Assembly (NCBI GenBank): GCA_030144725.1
Contig: JASKMD010000022.1
Coordinates: 1,186,996-1,250,995, forward strand
DNA from: Haematococcus lacustris
Lineage: Eukaryota > Chlorophyta > Chlorophyceae > Chlamydomonadales > Haematococcaceae
Length of the DNA stretch: 64,000 bases
Reading direction: 5' to 3'
Shown: positions 23,039 to 34,774 of the stretch, piece by piece
Layout of the letters: each line of letters opens with the position of its first letter
Numbering within the stretch: position 1 is the first letter of the stretch
Translations under genes and position numbers: made by a program
Notes under the pieces: model-generated
Seen by the model: the letters and a program-made list of their open reading frames with translations, nothing else
Databases searched by the model: none
Told to the model about the DNA's origin: nothing

Positions 23039-23895
23039 ATGCTTCCATGCTTGCATGCTATGGCCATTTGCTGCGACTCAGTGATCCACCCCAGGATGGT
23101 TAAAGTACAGCCTTCGGCTCCTTGCTAAATCTTTACCTGACAGGCTGTCTATGCAAGAATAGGGAGCTGGACGTTCATGGTACTGGTGACATGTAAAGCC
23201 CGGCTGCGGGAGTTGGAAAAAAAACATGTAGTATTGCATGGTACATGCTTGGTATGCCGGCTGCGGGATTTGAACCAGGCCCACCTGTTCTAGTTCCGTC
23301 AGCCAAGCGATGCAAAGCAATGAGCGTGTCTTCGGCTGGCCAGCATGTCTTCGGCTGGCCAGCATGGCGGAGGTTGTAATAGGCCACGCAGGGTAGCCGG
23401 GCATTGATCGGTGTGTGTGCCTCTTCTACTCCTGGGTCTCCTGAATGTCTCCTGAATGTGAACGGCGAGTTACACTGACTGCCGGTTTTAACTGCCGGTT
23501 TATATCCTAGGAAAATTGCGTTGTGCGTGTACACTTCAACATTTTCATTGACGAGCTATGGGACCCAGGCAAAGCTGTCATAAATACAATGGCGCACGAG
23601 GCGCAGTCGGAAGGGATGTGTGTGACCGGGACTTAACTGGGGGTGACCGGTTGTGTGTGTGTCTCTTCTACTCCTGTGACTACCCAAACTTTGGGGCATT
23701 GGCCACGCTGCATGTGGATGGTTGTGGGGCAATGAAGCGACTCAATAGCTCCCGTAATCGTCAAAGGGGTGCTCACATTTACCGCCGGTCAAAGTGGGCA
23801 TCACACTTCGGTCATCAACAAAAAGGCCAGTCAGACCAGCCGCACTCAAGTACCCTCGGCAGTCGGTGGCCGAACGCACGCCCCTGTACGGCACG

Positions 23896-26800
23896 ATGGC
23901 TAACCCCTGCACTACAATCGCCGCGCTTTGCCTGCTCGCATTCGTATTGGCGACTAGCCTGCCGGCGGCCTGCGCCAATGTTGGTGAGCGCGGGCTAGCT
24001 GCACACGCCGCACAGCTCACAGCATCAAGCCTGCGCTGATGCAGCCAAAGGGACAGCGACCCTAGAGCAGCTCACGCACCACGCACGATCGCCACGCGCT
24101 CACCACGCCGCCGCACTGATGCTGCGATGCGCTGCTGCTGCTGCTGCTGCTGTTCTTCCAGATAAGCTTATGCCGCAGCCACCCTGCTCTGCAACCCCGC
24201 TGGCCATCCGCTGCCATAAGTCACAGCTGCCCTCCCATACCTGTCACCTTGGCAGCAGCGAGCCTGACTGCCCCCACCCCTTGCTGTCCTGTGCAGACGC
24301 CCGGCGCCATGTGCTGGCCACCAGGACTTTGATGCAAGGGTATGCCTCGCTGACCAACTTGACCAAGGCAGTCAACACGCCCACGCCAGCCAACGTGACC
24401 AGGGCTGTCGACATGACCATGGGAGGCAACATGACCAGGATGAACAGCATCATGAGGACAGGTGTGTGCGTCATGTTCAGCCTGACCACCTAAAACACCA
24501 GCTGCACCTCGTGACCCTGACGCCTGTGATGAATGCAAGGGCAAGGGACATGAACACCAGCGGTAGCCTTCGCCTGACAAGCGTAGTCTAGAGCCCTTAT
24601 ATGGGAGCATTCTGGCACTGATGCCTGCACACCTGCTGCTTCCTCTTGCTGCCATGTGCAGGGGCTGGGCGGCACCTGCTGGCCACCAGGACGTTGATGC
24701 AAGGGTATGCCTCACTGACTAACCTGACCAAGGCAGGCAACATGACCAGGAAAGGTGTGTGGGTCACGTTCAGCCTGACGACCGGCTAAAACACCAGCTG
24801 CACCTGACGACCCTGACGCCTGTGATGCATGATGGCAAGGGACATGAACACCAGCGGTGGGCATAGCATAGTCAGCGCAGTTCAGACCCCATGCATGAGG
24901 GCCTCCTGGCACTGCTGCCTTCACCTGCTTCCTCTTGCTGTCGTGTGCAGACGCTGGGAGAAACCTGCTGGCTACCAGGACCTTGATGCAAGGGTATGCC
25001 TCGCTGACCAACCTGACCAAGACAGGCAGCACGCCCACACCAGTCAACAAGACCATGGGAGGCAACATGACCAGGATGAGCAGCATCATGAGGACAGGTG
25101 TGTGCCTCATGTTCAGCCTGACCACCAGCTGAACCACCAGGTGCATCGGATGACCCTGACGCCTGTGAATGCATGGGCAAGGGGCATGAACACCAGCGGT
25201 TGCCTTGGCCTTACAAGCGTAGTCTAGACTCCTTATGTGTGAGGGCCTTCTGAAACTGCTGCCTTCACACCTGCTTCCTCTTGCTGCCAAGTGCAGGGCC
25301 TGGGCGACACCTGCTGGCCACCAGGACTTTGATGCAAGGGTATGCCTCGCTGACTAACCTGACCAAGGCAGGCAACATGACCAGGAAAGGTGTGTGGGTC
25401 ATGTTCAGCTTGACGACCGGCTAAAACACGAGCTGCACCTGACGACCCTGACGCCTGTGATGCATGATGGCAAGGGGCATGCACGCCAGTGGTGAGCATA
25501 GCATAGTCAGCGCAGTTCAGACCCCATGCAGGGGGGCCTCCTGGCACTGCTGCCTTCACCTGCTTCCTCTTGCTGTCGTGCGCAGACGCTGGGCGGAACC
25601 TGCTGGCCACCAGGACTTTGATGCAAGGGTATGCATCGCTGACCAACCTGACCAAGGCAGGCAACACGCCCACGCCAGCCAACGTGACCAGGGCTGTCGA
25701 CATGACCATGGGAGGCAACATGACCAGGATGAGCAGCATCATGAGGACAGGTGTGTACCTTATGTTCAGCCTGACCACCTAAACCACCAGCTGCACCTCA
25801 TGACCCTGACGCCTGTGATGAATGCAAGGGCAAGGGACATGAACACCAGCAGTAGCCTTTGCCTGACTAGCGTAGTCTAGAACCCTTGTGTGAGGGCCTT
25901 CTGGCACTGCTGCCTTCCCACACTGCTGCTCCCTCTTGCTGTCCTGTGCAGGGGCTGGGCGACACCTGCTGGCCACTAGGACTTTGATGCAAGGGTATGC
26001 CTCGCTGACCAACCTGACCAAGACAGGCAGCACGCCCACACCAGTCAACAAGACCATGGGAGGCAACATGACAAGGATGAGCAGCATCATGAGGACAGGT
26101 GTGTGCCTCATGTGCAGCCTGACCACCAGCTGAACCACCAGATGCAGCGGATGACCCTGACGCCTGTGAATGCATGGGCAAGGGGCATGAACACCAGCGG
26201 TTGCCTTGGCATCACAAGCGTAGTCTAGACCACTTATGTGTGAGGGCCTTCTGAAATTACTGCCTTCACACCTGCTTCCTCTTGCTGCCAAGTGCAGGGC
26301 CTGGGCGACACCTGCTGGCTACCAGGACTTTGATGCAAGGGTATGCCTCGCTGACCAACCTGACCAAGGCAGGCAACATGACCAAGACCGGGAACATGAC
26401 CAGGAAAGGTGTGTGGGTCATGTTCAGCTTGACGACCGGCTAAAACACGAGCTGCACCTGACGACCCTGACGCCTGTGATGCATGATGGCAAGGGGCATG
26501 CACGCCAGTGGTGAGCATAGCATAGTCAGCGCAGTTCAGACCCCATGCAGGGGGGCCTCCTGGCACTGCTGCCTTCACCTGCTTCCTCTTGCTGTCGTGC
26601 GCAGACGCTGGGCGGAACCTGCTGGCTACCAGGACTTTGATGCAAGGGTATGCCTCGCTGACCAACTTGACCAAGGCAGGCAACATGACCAAGGCAGGCA
26701 ACATGACGAGGACAGGTGTGTTCTGCAGGTCGTGAGGGTGCTGTGTGTTTAAAGTCAAACAGTGCCTGGAATGAGAATGCTCTGCATGCCGTTGTTGTAT

Positions 26801-26912
26801 GCTGGTATCCTGATCCTGCCAGTGCTGCCCCAACCTGCCTGCCTGCTTGTTCGCAGCCCCAAAGAGGTCGCTGCTGGAGCTGTTGGCAGCTGCGGTGGTT
26901 GGGAGAGCTTGA
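23896..26912 (+). CDS. G1: secreted sequon-repeat protein, 10 exons with eight tandem modules
   Basis: Exons: 23896-23983, 24297-24461, 24662-24754, 24951-25097, 25297-25389, 25586-25750, 25952-26098, 26298-26408, 26605-26715, 26857-26912; all introns phase 1, no stop, 391 residues. Exon 1 is a signal peptide (MANPCTTIAALCLLAFVLA, cleavage probably after ACA). Eight modules follow, each starting [DG].[GR]R..LATRTLMQGYASL and continuing TNLTK, with about 22 N-x-T sequons in total, so the mature protein should be heavily N-glycosylated in the secretory route. The last exon ends APKRSLLELLAAAVVGRA. The exon 2 equivalent (DKNGT in paralogues) survives only as a stub near 24162; because that intron is open and in frame, a retained form 45 residues longer is possible. 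Family not recognised. Confidence 0.75.
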
Positions 26913-28026
26913 TGCTTGGAGCTGGCTATCTATGGTAGTACTCTAGTTGAAGGGTGCTGCAACAGGGGTAATGCAGGCGGAATAAATGGCACCAGCTGAA
27001 TGGCTGAAAGCTGCCAAGGGTTGAGCGGCCAGATTGGGATGGTACATCTTTGTGGCATGGCTGTCAGTGGGCAATAGGCGGCGATACAGCACGGAGCGGG
27101 GGGGCAGCTTGCCCACACTTGCAAACCATTGTTTCAGTGGGCGATTGTCACTGGCCGTGGTGCAAGGAGTTGTCATCAAATGTTGCAAGGAGTTGTTATA
27201 GGGGTTTGACACCGCATTACTGCAACACATACCATATAGGGTCCGTGTCGTATCTTGCTCCATGCCACACCAACTATGCGGTAACCTGTGTTTTTTAACT
27301 ACGTCTGACGGCTTGCTTCGTGGCTGGTGATGATAGGTTGTGCACTGTAACCTTGTTGTTTAACCTGCGTCTCACCTCCGTAACATAGTCCCTGGCTTCG
27401 TGTTCCGAGTAGTCATAAGTCAGGCGTGCAAGTCGAAGACGGATCAGACAATAACGCTCACGACATTACCAGCACTATATCGCCACCCTGTCGCAATCCT
27501 GCGACAACACTGTAGCTCATGGCAAAAGAGCGATTCGCTCGATAGAGGTCGCGTGATGTGCTCACCAATGGATGGTGCAGCAGCAGGTAGGCAGTGGCAA
27601 TTGAGTGATCTGTTGTCGCGCTTTTTGGCGCTTTGGTTCTGCCAACCATGTACTTTCGAACTATATCCACCCTGTAAACCGAACAATTGCAGATTGCTTG
27701 AGTAAGTCAGCGAGCCATGCCATGTGCCTATGGTCATAACTTCGTACTCCTAGTGAGGGGACCTGATCCTCCCTTTGCATTGTTCTAGGCCACTGCTGGT
27801 GACAGAGTAGCCATTTGATAGTGACAGAGTAGGCGCCCCAGAGCCTACAACTTCACAGCTCACCCGCTCATGTTTACATGTTTTTTTCATCGCAAAGCTG
27901 TACAGCAGGCACCGACTAAAGGAGCATGTGAAGTCGAGGGTGTGTGATTCACACTGTGATAGGGGAGCCTTGCACACTGTGATAGGGGAGCCTTGCAGTG
28001 CATGAGGGTGGTGTCAGCTTTGTATG
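26913..28026. other. Intergenic stretch
   Basis: No supported gene. The segment 27832-27883 repeats 20245-20296, and a 23-bp tandem pair (CACTGTGATAGGGGAGCCTT) lies at about 27952-27998. Confidence 0.5.
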
Positions 28027-28458
28027 CTACTCAGGCACCACACAGGAGTACCAGCAGCATAGTACGGTGTTTGCCTTGGCTTCTGGTTGCCAGCGCTGTG
28101 GCAGAGGCTCGGTCAACCGGACGGAAATGGTCTGCCTGCTGATGAGCGCCCTGATGTATTCGCTCTTGGTCAGCAGGGCTAACTGCAGGGGAGCACACAG
28201 CATGGTCAATGATCCCAGCGTCTCACAATGGTATTGTGTTGAGTTGCTCAGGAGCCTACCACATGTAGAAGTGCTAGTTGTGCCCCATGCAAAAGGGCGG
28301 GTAAGTAGATTGTCCCCGACAAGTCAAAAGGCCGTCGCATCGGTCTGTAGTTGCACGCGATACACGGCGATGCGTTCCCTGCAAAGGTCCTCCCAGCTGA
28401 TCGGTGCATTGGAGCGATGTAGCTTAGCGCTGTCCAGTAGCACGGCCGCAAATGACAT
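28027..28458 (-). CDS. Possible small two-exon gene divergent from the aminotransferase
   Basis: The first exon would start at ATG 28458 (MSFAAVLLDSAKLHRSNAP, then ISWEDLCRERIAVYR). The second, 28182-28027, follows CTCCCCTGCAG and reads LALLTKSEYIRALISRQ to VVPE and stop, phase 0. The donor between them is uncertain (GTGCAA or GTGTAT). Start codons of this and the aminotransferase would be only 110 bp apart, so a shared promoter region is possible. Family not recognised; a transposon remnant is an alternative. Confidence 0.3.
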
Positions 28459-28568
28459 TAGCCAGGTATGGATCGTTCAATTTGACTGGATGAGTTTACC
28501 AGCCTCACGTACGTTGAACGCTGCGCTCCGATGCACACTACGACGGACCTGCTGTAGCGCAGGCATCG

Positions 28569-30816
28569 ATGTCCACATCAGCGCCAGCGCAATCCACCGC
28601 AGCTCCTTTCTCTTACACCCCTCCGGGCAGGAACCATCTCTTCGTGCCAGGTACGGCACAATGACGCCCCGTCGTGCTGTGCGTGTGTGTGAGACCAACA
28701 AGGGTTAACCCTGCACCCTCCCGGCCACGAAACCAGGTCCGGTCAACATCCACGAGCGCGTGTTGCGGGCCATGAACGTGCCCGGCCAGAACCACCGTGA
28801 CCCATGGTTCGCTGATTTCTATAAGAGCGTCCTGGAAGACACTAAGTTCCTCTACCAGGTCGGCCGCAGCGACCTTGCCGATATGCTGCCAGGCTTGTGA
28901 TGGCTGTGTCCGTGCGGGCCTGGTTGTTTTTGCAGACCAAAGAGGCTACCCCCTTCATCTTCCCCGGCACCGGGACTGGCGGATGGGAGGCAGCGCTGAC
29001 CAACACGCTGTCGCCTGGCGACAAGGTGGTGTGCTTCCGCTACGGTGTGTTTTCACACCTGTGGATCGACATGATGACACGGCTTGGACTGGATGTGCAC
29101 GTGGTAGAGCGGCCCTGGGGCGAGGGCGCAGACGAGGGCGCGCTGGAGGAGATCCTCCGCGCTGATACAGAAAAGAAGATCAAGGCGGTGGCGGTGGTAC
29201 ACAACGAAACGACTACCGGCGTGACGTCCGACATTGCGGGCTGCCGGGCTGTTATGGACGCGGCGAACCATCCGGCGCTTCTCTTGGTCGACGGTGTGTC
29301 GTCTATTGGCGCGCTGAACTTTCAGATGGACGAGTGGCGCGTGGATGTGGCAGTGACAGGCAGCCAGAAGGCTTTGTCTCTCCCTACCGGCCTGGCATTT
29401 GTTGCAGCATCCAAGAAGGTGGGATGGCAAGCATGTTGCAAGGGTGTGTGTGCTGGGTGGCCATTCTGGCAACTCCTATTTGCACCTATGGGCTGGTGGC
29501 TAATTAGTCGCCCCAACTATGGGAGTGGGTTTGCAGCCCGTTAAGCAGTGTCGACAGGTCATTGTGGTGCATGCCACTCTCATTCTTCACGCCAGCAAGA
29601 TAGGATGCCTGCAATGTCGGTGCCGTACAGGCACTGGAGGCCATGAAGGACGCTAAGCTGAAGCGCTGCTACTACGACTTTGCTGACTATCTGCGCACCA
29701 ATCCCAAGGGCATGGTGCCGTACACCCCTGCACTTGCCCTCCTGCATGGCACCCAGTGAGTACCTACCCCCATGTGTCCCATTACACACCTTTTTAGCTC
29801 CGTTCACGCATGGCTGCACGGTCACATGGCCGCATGGCTACATGGCCAGATTGTGTGCATGAAATGGGGCAGTGGCAGGAGAGGAGGGGTGGCACACTGG
29901 CTGAAAAGTGAATTTCCTGGCTGGGTGGTGGCAGCGGCAGCTATGGCGGCCTTGGTGATGGTGGCAGCAGCAACAGCAGAAGCCGAGGCGACAGCAATTG
30001 GAGGGCGGCAGCAGCTGTTGCAGCGGCAGCAGCAGCAGCAGTGACCGCAGTGTCGGTGTGCTGTGGTTGTATGGCAGGGTGAGCCTGCCCCAGGCAATCC
30101 CATGTGTTAAGACAGGCGACAGGGCATGGGTAAACAAGCTTGTTGGCAAAGGCCGTGACATACTTACCAGCATCACAACATGCCTGCCAGCCAGCTGGGG
30201 TAGTACCTACCCATCTGACACTGCCAAGTGAAACCCACCCTGCCCTCTACTCTACTCCACCTGCCCCTATCATTGAAACATCTCATACCATTGATGAATA
30301 CCGCAGTGATGCGCCTTGTTGGTGGTTTCACCTAATCAACTCGTCACCAAATTGTATCACCAGTTGTTTTAGCATGAGATTGGGGTTTTCACCAAATCAG
30401 CGTATCATCAACAAGGCATATCACTACGGTATTCATTTGTTGGCAATAGCTTGGAACCCATGTCATGTGCCAACCAAGCAAGGCCAGAAAGGGAAACAGC
30501 AGGCCATGCCCCATGCAGGAGCTTCTCCCTCCATGCCATGCCAATGATAGCTGGAGTGATCTCACCCCTTCATCTGTATTGTGCCACCCAGAATGGCTGC
30601 ACCACTGGCTGCTTACAGGGAGTCCATAGCGCTGCTCAGGGCGGAGGGGTTCCAGAACGTAGTGGCCCGGCATCATCGCCTGGCTGAGGGTGCCAGGGCG
30701 GCAGTGGCAGGCTGGGGTCTTCAGGTACTCACAGCAGGGGCAATCCAGCAGCAGCAGCAATAGAATCAGCAGCAGCAGCAAGGAATCAGCAGCAGCAGCA
30801 GCAGCAGCAGCAAGAT

Positions 30817-30858
<42 letters not shown>

Positions 30859-30921
30859 CAAAGTGAGCAGCAGCAGCAGTAGCAAGATGAGCAGGAGCAG
30901 CAGCAGCAGCAGCAGCAAAGT

Positions 30922-30954
<33 letters not shown>

Positions 30955-32215
30955 GATGAGCAGGAGCAGCAGCAGCAGCAGCAGCAGCCTAGTCAGTGCC
31001 ACAAGCAATAGAGGCAGCAGTAGGTCGCCATGTCTCAATGTACAGCCGCTCACAGGGGCAGGGGGCAGAAACAGTATTGAGCACTGGTAGCAGCAGAAAC
31101 AGCTTCAGCAGTGGCTTCAATGTCCACCACAGCTTGGACACCCATTAGGGCTCATATTGCCGTCAGTGTGTGTCAATAAGGTGACTGCTGCTCCTGCTGC
31201 TGCTCCACCTGCTCCTGCTCCTCCTGCTCCTGCCGTCACCACTGGCGACTTGTCTCAGACTTTGTGCAAGAACCCTAGATGGAAGAGTGACTCACTGACA
31301 GTGGTGGAGACGCCACCAGGGATTGACAGCAACAAGGTGAGAGCCTGGGGTTGGAGCTAGTATGCCTGATCAGGCAGTGATGGTAGAGGTGCAGAAGGTC
31401 TCGAGATGCTTGCCCTCATCACGTGCCCCTTCCAACAGATGTGGCTCAGCGTGTGGCTATCTTGCTGTCCCTGCATCTGATGCCAATCAAATTGGCTCTG
31501 ACTTCCTTGTGAGTGTGCAGATTGTGAATGCGGCTTATGCCAAGTACGACCTGTCCATCGGCATTGGCCTGGCGCACATCAATGGCAAAGTCTTCCGCAT
31601 TGGTGGGTGCTGTGGGTGGCTTGGTTAGGCCTTGTGCATGCTGGCAGCAACCGATAGCATTGCTGGCTGTGCGGTGCGCCTGCTCTGCCACTATTGGGAG
31701 CTCTTTTCACCATCTGCAAACTACCACCCTCATGCCCCTGTCCTTCACCACTGCCCCTGCCCCTCACTGCTAGATCCCAGGCTGCTGACTACTGGCTCCT
31801 TGGCTGTGGGCTGTTGGCCCCTTCACTGCAGCCTGTGGACTGTGGCTTGTAGGCTGAAGGTTCCTTCACTGTAGGCTGTAGGTTCCTTCACTGTGGGCTG
31901 TGGTCTCCTTCACTGTCTCCTTCACTGTGGGCTGTGGGCTGTAGGCTGTGGTCTCCTTCACTGTCTCCTTCGCTGTGGGTTGTGGCCTCCTTTGTTGCTG
32001 GCTGGCCATCATGGTCTCAGGGGTGTGTTGTGTGCCCCGCAGGTCACCTGGGCAACATGAACGAGGTGATGCTGCTGGGGGCTTTGTGTGGAGTTGAAAT
32101 GGCCATGCGTGACGCTGGCATCGACATCACACCTGGTTCTGGAGTGGGTAAGGCTGTGGCCTACTTCCACCAGACATCAAAGGTTATCCCCACACGGGAG
32201 AGCTTGCTGGCATGA
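28569..32215 (+). CDS. AGT1: Serine/alanine-glyoxylate aminotransferase (complete, 8 exons)
   Basis: PLP-dependent class V aminotransferase of photorespiration, converting glyoxylate to glycine with serine or alanine as donor. Exons 28569-28650, 28737-28858, 28936-29418, 29631-29755, 30592-30724, 31259-31336, 31521-31602 and 32043-32215 join in phase to 425 residues (plant enzymes about 400). Signatures: GRNHLFVPGPVNIHERVLRA, TPFIFPGTGTGGWEAALTNT, HNETTTGVTSDI, LLLVDGVSSIGALNFQMDEW, VAVTGSQKALSLPTG with the PLP lysine near residue 213, and FRIGHLGNMNEVMLLG. An upstream in-frame TGA (28515) and no other ATG fix the start. The C-terminus is PTRESLLA, not a peroxisomal SRI/SKL-type signal. Introns carry a MITE, an AGC array and a minisatellite. 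The Arabidopsis name is used by homology. Confidence 0.95.
30301..30429. mobile_element. TA-target MITE, 129 bp, in aminotransferase intron
   Basis: Same family as the 510-bp element at 8528: ends CCGCAGTGATGCGCCTTGTTG and its near-complement, the same internal CACCAAAT motifs, TA on each side (30299-30300, 30430-30431). It lies inside intron 29756-30591 and is a deeply deleted copy. Confidence 0.8.
30765..31012. repeat. Interrupted AGC array
   Basis: About 250 bp of AGC units with AAG, ATG and GTG interruptions in aminotransferase intron 30725-31258. Confidence 0.93.
31790..31995. repeat. Minisatellite in aminotransferase intron
   Basis: Irregular repeats of TCCTTCACTGTGGGCTGTGG and shortened versions, inside intron 31603-32042. 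Confidence 0.85.
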
Positions 32216-32428
32216 TCCAGGCATGCAATGAAGACCAGCGTGCCCTGGCCTGATGCGCGCGCGTGCTGGTCAAGCCTTGACCTTGACCCACCCCACCCCA
32301 CCCCACCCCGCCCTGAGCAACCCAGTGGAGCTGCCACACCTCACCCCCTGGTGTTTTTACCACCAGCACCAGGTAGCCTGATGCCCATTCTCTGGTGCGG
32401 CCGCCATGCCCAGCTGTCTTGCCCTCAC

Positions 32429-32955
32429 CATCAGCTCCATGGCAGCGGTGGCAGTGGCACTCAGCAGAACCTCCACCAGCTCTGCGTCATGCCCACGCGC
32501 CAGTGCTGTCAGAAGCTGAGCAGGAGCACCTGAGGAGCTGGCATGCAGTTGTGTTTTAGGCCTGCTGGTTGGGTGGGGTGGTTCATTGAACACAGCAAAC
32601 CTAGCTAGGGGGTGAACCTTACCACATGAACAGCACTTGGCCAAGCTGGCCTGTGCAAGCCAGGCCAGCAATTGACAAGAGGACAGGCGCCTGCTGGCCT
32701 GGCTCACAGCTGCTGGCCTCCATGTCTCCTGCTCCCAAATGCTAGCGGCACAGCCCCACCTTGGCTGAACGAAGGCACGCCATGGGACGGTGCATACGAG
32801 GTGGAGTGAAAACCAAGGAAGGGGGGTACCCCTGGGCTTTGCCCCTGGGTCGCCCCATGCCCCTGCTGAGTACCCATGTTGGCAGGCTGTGTTGATGGAG
32901 AGCTGGGCTGTGATTGTGCTGGGCTGGGCATGGCCTGTTGAGCCACATGCTGCAA
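32429..32955 (-). CDS. Possible exons of a Gln/Pro-rich gene convergent with the aminotransferase
   Basis: An exon 32529-32429 (after CTCCTCAG) reads APAQLLTALARGHDAELVEV through ATAAMELM to a GTGAGG donor. Upstream, around 32780-32950, an open segment reads MPSPAQSQPSSPSTQPANMG and GATQGQSPGVPPF. Helix-like and Q/P-rich composition suggests coding, but phase between the two is not established and the family is not recognised. Confidence 0.3.
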
Positions 32956-33824
32956 TCCAGCCTAGGTGACTCCTGACACTTGAGGAGCCAGGTGGTAAGC
33001 CATTGCAGGCAGAAGCAGCAGGAGCAGGCTAGGTGGTCAGCCATTGCAGGCAGCAGCAGCAGCAGCAGCAGCAGGCTAGGTGGTCAGCAGCGGTCGCAGG
33101 AGCAGCAAGGGTGGGCAAGGGTGCTGCTGCTAGGCGGGTGGGCGGGTGGGCGGGCGCTTCAGGGAGTGCTTGGCAATGTGGCATGCCAGCATGGTAAGGA
33201 GCAGGGCCTTGAGGGCCGGCGGGAGAAGAATGTACGGCCAGGGACGGGGCCAGGGCCTGCAATCGTGGGCACAAGGGGGTTAGGTTAAGAGGCTCGTATC
33301 TGGGGTAGTCACTCAAACCTTGGTCTCACATTTTTTGTGCAAGTGCGGTCACATGATGATATGCCGGGCGCTGGATTTCGGGGTTTTGTGCTTGCCTGAC
33401 TCTTGTGACGCCCTGGTGACTAGTTTGTTGCGATGCTGTCGGCAGTGGAGCGAAGATGCAGTCCATACTACCCAAGCTTGCAGGCCTGGATGGTCGCTGC
33501 CTGCGTATACCATGGCAGGCTCCGCATCGACCTCCATGAAAATCCACGATGAGCACATCCCACACTTTCCAATATTTGAAGCCGCCGGGTAACACTTGGG
33601 GTTTGGGTTGCTTCTTCGATCCTTGCCGGCGTGTAGCAATCTAGAAAGGCGACATACAAGCACATCGATGCTCGAGTGCGTGTTGTTCGCAGCCGAAGCT
33701 AGTCCGAGGCCGGTCGTCACACCGGATGTCACACTCGGGTTCGCAACCCTCAAAACTTGGTGTCAGCCGGCCTCGCCCACATGCTTTCGGCTGTCGGTAA
33801 CCTTCTAAGCACCTGAGAGACACG

Positions 33825-33925
33825 ATGGCCAACCTCTGAACTATCGTCGCAGCGCTCTGCCTGCTCGCGTTCGTGATGGCAAGAAGAACACCGGACTGCC
33901 TGACCTGCAATGCCCAAGCTGTTGG
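33825..33925 (+). pseudogene. Broken signal-peptide exon of the sequon family
   Basis: MANL, stop, TIVAALCLLAFVMA: a copy of the first exon of G1 (MANPCTTIAALCLLAFVLA) with a stop at codon 5, and no GTGAGC donor. The CACGATGGCC start context is preserved. No sequon exons follow. Confidence 0.7.
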
Positions 33926-34534
33926 GCTTGGGGGAACTGAAGATGGTGATGGTGGCTTACACCGCTGAAGCCGTCAGCCGTTGAGGGTTCGGGACTTTCT
34001 GCAACGCACTTCAAATCAGGCGCTCCCAACTGTTTAAAAATGACAGGAAACCGACCCCTGGTAGTAGGACGGCTGTAACTCTGCACTCACTGCGCCAAAT
34101 ATAATGCTAGCTGGCTCAGAATGTAGCCAACCCAGTCAGCTACCTGTCACCCATCCAGAATAATCACCCAGTCAGTAGGCCGTGCAGTGCAAAGCGTCAA
34201 AGTTAGTAATTCAAAGTTGAGCCGGTTCGGGGCATGCAGTCATCGCTGCGACCGCCCGCGTCGCTTAGGTTGCTCTACACGAGCATGCATCGGCAGAAGC
34301 AGTAGGCGAAAACCGGTTGCGGAAATGTGGCACGAAGGCGGTCGGCAGGTGCGGTTGGGAGAGGTGGCCGCTACAGCCCCTGTTGCGCACTTCACAACCT
34401 GAGTTGGCGCTAGGGGGCTGTCTAACTAAGTCTCGTGGATCACCGCTTGCGCTTGGCAGGTGTCTTGGGCATCCCCAACCCAGCAGGTGTGGTACGCTTG
34501 CGTAGCGTGAAGCCAGGAGCCGGCGCTGCTGCAC

Positions 34535-34774
34535 CTAGCTGGGTACTTGAGCCGGAGCAGCCTGCCCTTGGGTGGCGATTGCAGCTAGAGCCAACTGATA
34601 CATGTGCCGTAAATCAGGTGATGCAATAGGCCCCTGAGGCGACGCAACAGGGGGTGCAAGCATCTGCCCCCCTAGGGCTGTGCCCCACGAGCTCCGGCCC
34701 TGCTGCTGGGGTGGCTGCTTGGGGGGGGACTGTTGAGGCAGGGGGGGCTGTGGAGGCGGCACACCTGCTGGCAC
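34535..34774 (-). CDS. Possible terminal exon of a Gln/Pro-rich protein
   Basis: Open segment with QQSPPKQPPQQQGRSSWG, then PDLRHMYQLALAAIATQGQ and APAQVPS before TAG. Similar in character to the Q/P-rich segment at 32.8 kb but not shown to belong to it. Unrecognised. Confidence 0.3.
   Translation of the reverse strand: MPAGVPPPQPPLPQQSPPKQPPQQQGRSSWGTALGGQMLAPPVASPQGPIASPDLRHMYQLALAAIATQGQAAPAQVPS

Noticed and set aside
23240..23310. tRNA gene on the minus strand
   Set aside because: B-box-like sequence is present, but the T-stem and acceptor stem do not pair; better explained as a SINE-type repeat.
24119..24493. Single-exon 124-residue protein inside G1
   Set aside because: It is an exon plus retained intron; kept only as a possible intron-retention form noted under G1.
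27998..28708. 236-residue plus-strand frame overlapping the aminotransferase start
   Set aside because: It reads through the first aminotransferase exon in a different frame, shows no family resemblance and has biased composition.
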